A stretch of DNA of 9,197 nt, taken from assembly GCA_020439725.1 (NCBI GenBank), contig JAGQSE010000098.1, forward strand, positions 1-9,197, written 5' to 3'. This document shows, one piece after another, positions 6,356 to 9,197 of this stretch. The notes beneath the pieces are model-generated. The model worked only from the letters and a program-made list of their open reading frames with translations. It ran no database searches and was not told the origin of the DNA. Origin of the DNA: Acidobacteriota bacterium. Its GTDB lineage: Bacteria > Acidobacteriota > Thermoanaerobaculia > Multivoradales > JAHZIX01. The position numbers and the translations under genes were made by a program. Position 1 is the first letter of the stretch. Each line of letters opens with the position of its first letter.

Positions 6356-6432
6356 ACGTCGAAGTCTAGCAGCGCCGGGCCGTGGCGATCGGGAAGCCAG
6401 CATCGCGCCGCCTGAAACGCTAAACTCCCGCC
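6356..6432. promoter_or_regulatory. Divergent promoter region between the Hsp15-like and K+ channel genes
   Basis: This 77-bp gap separates two divergent starts. On the plus strand TAAACT (6421-6426) lies six bases before the channel ATG. On the minus strand TAGACT (plus positions 6363-6368) lies seven bases before the S4 ATG. Each fits four of six -10 positions, but good -35 boxes are not seen. Neither gene has a Shine-Dalgarno, so both may be leaderless. With -10 matches this weak, this is suggestive only. Confidence 0.4.
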
Positions 6433-8061
6433 ATGGCGAGAGCTAGGACCCGCCTGTTTCTACTCTTCGCCGGCCTGGTGCTGGCGGTGGTGGCGACGGC
6501 GTTCATCTATATGGCGGGTATGGGCCATCTCGAGGGCAAGCCGCGCACCTTTTGGCAGGCCCTCGAATGGTCGTCCGAGACCCTGACCACGACCGGCTAC
6601 GGCGCCGACGCCCGCTGGCAGCACCCGCTGATGGTGCTCTTCGTATCGCTGGTGCAGTTCGTTGGCGTCTTCCTCGTCTTCCTGGTCTTTCCGATCTATC
6701 TCATCCCTTTTCTCGAGGAGCGCTTCCAGGTGCGCCTGCCGCGCGAGGCGACGGACCTCCGTGGTCACGTGGTCATCTTCGGCTTTGACGCCGCGGTCGA
6801 GAGCTTGATGGAGGAGCTCGAGCATGCGGGCGTCCGGCCCCTGGTCATCGAGGAGGACGAGCCCCGCGCCCGGCGTCTGCTCGAAGGCGGTCACGAGCTG
6901 GTGTTTCGCAGTCTCGACGACGGAGCCCTCGAGGCCTCGCGGTTGCTCCGGGCACGGGCGCTGATCGCCAACCGCTCCGATGACGAGAACGCCGCGGTGA
7001 CCGTCACGGCCCGGCAGTTGGGGTTCACGGGCGAGATCCTGGCGCTGGTCGAAGATCCCCGGCACCGCCGGCCGCTCAAGCTAGCCGGAGCCACCGCCGT
7101 CTATACGCCCCGCCACATCCTCGGCGCGGCCCTGGCGGCACGGGCGAGCCGGCGGATCAGTCCGCGGCTCTCGGGCTTCGAGCACCTCTCGCCGGTGCTC
7201 CAGGTGCAGGAGGTGCGGCTCCAGCCACACAGCAAGCTGGTGGGCAAGAGCCTGGTCGAGGCGGACGTCGGTGCGGCCACCGGTGCTACGGTCATCGGAC
7301 AGTGGGTCGAGGGCACGCTGCACGCGCCGGCCACCCCGGAGATGGTGCTGGTCAGCCGCGGCATCCTGGTGGTGGTGGGTACAGAGGAGAGCATCGAGCG
7401 GTTGACCGACCTGGCGGCGGGCGCGCTGCCGATGCGCCAGAGCGGCCACTTCCTGATCGGGGGCTATGGCGAGGTGGGCCGCAAGGTCGCGGAGCTATTG
7501 CGGGATGCCGGCGAGCAGGTTCAGGTCATCGACCGCACGACCAGCCCCGGGGTCGACCTGGTGGGCGACGTCCTCGACGGGGAGATCCTCGAGCGGGCGG
7601 GGGCTCGCACCGCCCAGGCGGCGATCCTGGCCCTCGACTCGGATTCGGTGACGCTCTTCGCGACGGTGATCTTGAAAGAGATCGCTCCGGAGCTGCCGGT
7701 GATCGCCCGTGTCAACCTGGGGGCCAACGTCAGCCGGATCCACCGTGCCGGCGCCGAGTTCGCGCTATCCATCAGCCAGGTGTCGGGCCAGGTTCTGGCG
7801 CGGCGGCTGCTGGGCGAGGAAGCCGTCGAGGTCAATCCCCAGCTCAAAGTGCTCAAGGCGAGCGGCAAGCCCTTCGCGGGCCGCCGTCCGTCGGAGATCG
7901 ACCTGCGGCGCCAGACGGGTTGTTCGGTGGTAGCGGTGGAGCGGGGCGGCGAGGTCGTGGTGCACGCGGACCCGGGATTCCGCTTTGCACCCGAGGACCG
8001 GGTCTACGTCTGCGGCAGCACCCAGAGCATCGCGCGTTTCAAGGAGATCTTCGGCAGCTGA
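6433..8061 (+). CDS. Potassium channel with two cytoplasmic RCK (TrkA-N/TrkA-C) units
   Basis: A 542-residue K+ channel protein. TM1 is at about 8-28. The pore helix and filter are at 41-57, with TTTGYG (52-57), the K+ selectivity signature. TM2 is at about 66-93. It then carries two tandem RCK units: TrkA-N at about 111-235, TrkA-C at about 255-325, a second TrkA-N at about 338-460 and a second TrkA-C at about 465-540. This architecture matches tandem-RCK channels such as GsuK, in which ligand or nucleotide binding to a gating ring opens the pore in the inner membrane. The second Rossmann loop is canonical (GGYGEVG, 343-349). The first reads GFDAAV, with two of the three glycines lost, so it may not bind a dinucleotide in the usual way. 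The start has no Shine-Dalgarno but has a -10-like TAAACT six bases upstream. It converges with the small coiled-coil gene 29 bp downstream. Confidence 0.94.
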   Translation: MARARTRLFLLFAGLVLAVVATAFIYMAGMGHLEGKPRTFWQALEWSSETLTTTGYGADARWQHPLMVLFVSLVQFVGVFLVFLVFPIYLIPFLEERFQVRLPREATDLRGHVVIFGFDAAVESLMEELEHAGVRPLVIEEDEPRARRLLEGGHELVFRSLDDGALEASRLLRARALIANRSDDENAAVTVTARQLGFTGEILALVEDPRHRRPLKLAGATAVYTPRHILGAALAARASRRISPRLSGFEHLSPVLQVQEVRLQPHSKLVGKSLVEADVGAATGATVIGQWVEGTLHAPATPEMVLVSRGILVVVGTEESIERLTDLAAGALPMRQSGHFLIGGYGEVGRKVAELLRDAGEQVQVIDRTTSPGVDLVGDVLDGEILERAGARTAQAAILALDSDSVTLFATVILKEIAPELPVIARVNLGANVSRIHRAGAEFALSISQVSGQVLARRLLGEEAVEVNPQLKVLKASGKPFAGRRPSEIDLRRQTGCSVVAVERGGEVVVHADPGFRFAPEDRVYVCGSTQSIARFKEIFGS

Positions 8062-8090
8062 GCGCTGGGTCCTGAGGGTTGGGCGCCGGG

Positions 8091-8399
8091 TCACCGAGTG
8101 TCGCGCAGCGTTTCGATCTTGCGATCGCGCTCCGCTTCGACCCGGCGCCGGTCCTCGAGATAGTCGCGCTCGAGCTCGTCGGCCTCGAGAGCGGTCCGGG
8201 CCTTGGAGCGCCGTTGCCGGTACATGATCTCGAGCTCCGCCAGCCGGGCCTCGGCGATGCTCCGGGCTTCGGCCATCTTTGCCCGCACCTCGTCGCTCAG
8301 CGAGTCCTCGCGGGGCCGTTCGATGCCCTGCCGCTCGAGCCTCTCGAGGGCGAGCTCATAGGCGGACTTCATGCCGGTGGAAGGTGTCTCGTCACTCAT
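8091..8399 (-). CDS. Small charged coiled-coil protein of unknown function
   Basis: A 102-residue, highly charged, predicted all-helical product with no signal peptide or membrane segment. The segment MKSAYELALERLERQGI (10-26) resembles a motif I associate with uncharacterised bacterial proteins (MKSAYELAMERL type). The remainder (about 35-100) is rich in Glu, Arg, Ala and Leu with heptad-like spacing (RAKMAEARSIAEARLAELE), which suggests a coiled coil. GGAGG (plus 8410-8414) sits ten bases before the ATG at 8399. Met10 is an alternative start, since the recognisable part begins there, but it lacks a ribosome site. The longer frame reaching 8816 overlaps the ABC gene and is rejected. Its role is unknown, and it has no obvious link to its convergent or divergent neighbours. 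Confidence 0.82.
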   Translation of the reverse strand: MSDETPSTGMKSAYELALERLERQGIERPREDSLSDEVRAKMAEARSIAEARLAELEIMYRQRRSKARTALEADELERDYLEDRRRVEAERDRKIETLRDTR

Positions 8400-8589
8400 C
8401 GTCCCTGGTCCTCCCGATCGATCGACCGCGTTCCCGACACGCCATCCTGGCACGTTCGGGGCGCCGTTCGGAACGCCAACGCTACGCGCTCGGGCCCTGT
8501 GTTGTCGAGCCGGCGGGAGGTCGGCCGCGGCATGCTTCTTGCTCCCCCGACAAGGTATTCCACAACCCTTCGCAGGAGACGAATCGACC
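8400..8589. other. Divergent intergenic region
   Basis: This 190-bp gap lies between the divergent coiled-coil and ABC genes. It must hold both promoters, but no convincing -35/-10 pair stands out. Visible features are a ten-base palindrome CGATCGATCG (8415-8424) next to the coiled-coil Shine-Dalgarno, and AGGAG (8574-8578) 11 bases before the ABC ATG. Confidence 0.5.
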
Positions 8590-9197
8590 ATGATCGAAGC
8601 GCACGACCTGTCACGGCGGTACGGGGATTTCACCGCTGTCGACAGGATCTCCTTCGCCGTGGGTGATGGCGAGATCCTCGGGATCTTGGGGCCCAACGGT
8701 GCCGGCAAGACCACCACCATCCGCATGATCACCGGCTTTCTGCCGCCGACGTCGGGCAAGGTGACCGTCGCCGGCAAGGACCTGGCCGACGACGCCGGCG
8801 CAGCGCGGCGCGACATCGGCTATCTCCCCGAGAACGTCGCCCTCTACCCGGAGATGCGGGTCACCCAGTACCTCGAATACCGGGCGCGGCTCGAGGGCCT
8901 CAACCGCTCGACGGCTCGGGCCGCCATCGCCGACACCCTCGACCGCTGTCTTCTCGACACGGTCCAACACCAAGTCATCGGCACCCTTTCCAAGGGCTAT
9001 CGCCAGCGCGTCGGCCTGGCGGCGGCGATTCTCCACGAGCCGCGGGTGCTGGTCCTCGACGAGCCGACGGTGGGGCTCGACCCGAAGCAGATCATTGCCA
9101 TCCGCGAGCTCATTCGCGAGCTCGGCCGGAGCCGTACACTGCTGCTTTCGACCCACATCCTGCCCGAGGTCGAGCTGTTGTGCGATCGGCTGGTGAT
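8590..9197 (+). CDS. ABC transporter ATP-binding protein (ABC-2 export type, GldA-like), 3' end outside window
   Basis: Cytoplasmic ATPase of an ABC exporter; 202 residues are visible and the frame runs off the window. It has Walker A GPNGAGKTT (34-42), and a Q-loop region reading YLPENVALYPEM (78-89), where Glu replaces the usual Gln as in GldA-type ATPases (YLPEHNPLY). The signature is LSKGYRQRVGLA (133-144). Walker B is VLVLDEP (153-159) with D-loop GLDP (162-165), and the H-loop is STHI with His189. All parts needed for ATP hydrolysis are present. AGGAG lies 11 bases before the ATG. Families of this type are normally followed by an ABC-2 permease and, in gliding or efflux clusters, a GldG-like protein. 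These would lie just beyond the window, and the substrate cannot be told from this part. Confidence 0.95.
   Translation, partial: MIEAHDLSRRYGDFTAVDRISFAVGDGEILGILGPNGAGKTTTIRMITGFLPPTSGKVTVAGKDLADDAGAARRDIGYLPENVALYPEMRVTQYLEYRARLEGLNRSTARAAIADTLDRCLLDTVQHQVIGTLSKGYRQRVGLAAAILHEPRVLVLDEPTVGLDPKQIIAIRELIRELGRSRTLLLSTHILPEVELLCDRLV

Noticed and set aside
7302..8075. 257-codon plus-strand frame inside the K+ channel gene
   Set aside because: The product is Gly/Arg/Pro-rich, a frame-shifted shadow of the second RCK unit.
8556..8565. DnaA-box-like TATTCCACAA upstream of the ABC gene
   Set aside because: Two mismatches to TTATCCACA, only one copy, and no origin-type context.

Overview
The window is GC-rich and densely coded bacterial chromosome. 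It most likely comes from an acidobacterium, possibly a Thermoanaerobaculia-like lineage. Two things support this: a VWFA-related protein of the type that is highly expanded in Acidobacteriota, and a TPR protein whose sequence resembles a family I associate with that phylum. No search was run, so the taxon is an inference. I saw no transposase, integrase, CRISPR array, tRNA or rRNA.

Layout, plus strand first. Positions 1-807 hold the 3' part of a DNA polymerase IV gene (dinB). A 239-bp gap rich in inverted repeats follows. Next come a secreted VWFA-related protein (1047-2735), a 214-bp gap with terminator-like and promoter-like sequences, a small secreted protein (2950-3273), and a cytoplasmic TPR protein (3478-4809) that ends in a clear intrinsic terminator. 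On the minus strand lie a MerR/B12-binding CarH/LitR-like regulator (4890-5834) and an Hsp15-like S4 RNA-binding protein (5981-6355). Divergent from these is a two-TM potassium channel with two RCK units (6433-8061). A small charged coiled-coil protein lies on the minus strand (8091-8399). The window ends inside the ATPase gene of an ABC-2 type exporter (8590 onward, plus strand).

The genes do not form one pathway. dinB, the S4 protein and the K+ channel are housekeeping or stress genes. The notable parts are as follows. (a) The CarH-like regulator keeps the W-x9-EH adenosyl-pocket motif and the lower-ligand His. It has Leu where Thermus CarH has the His that forms the light-state bis-His adduct, and no carotenoid gene is in view. 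(b) Its promoter places the predicted +1 at the start codon, and the two neighbouring genes also carry -10-like hexamers 6-7 nt before their ATGs, which suggests leaderless transcription. (c) A small exported protein with a Cys-containing tail sits just upstream of a six-repeat TPR protein, which is formally reminiscent of peptide/TPR-receptor pairs. (d) The gap before the VWFA gene looks like a structured RNA or an interspersed repeat.
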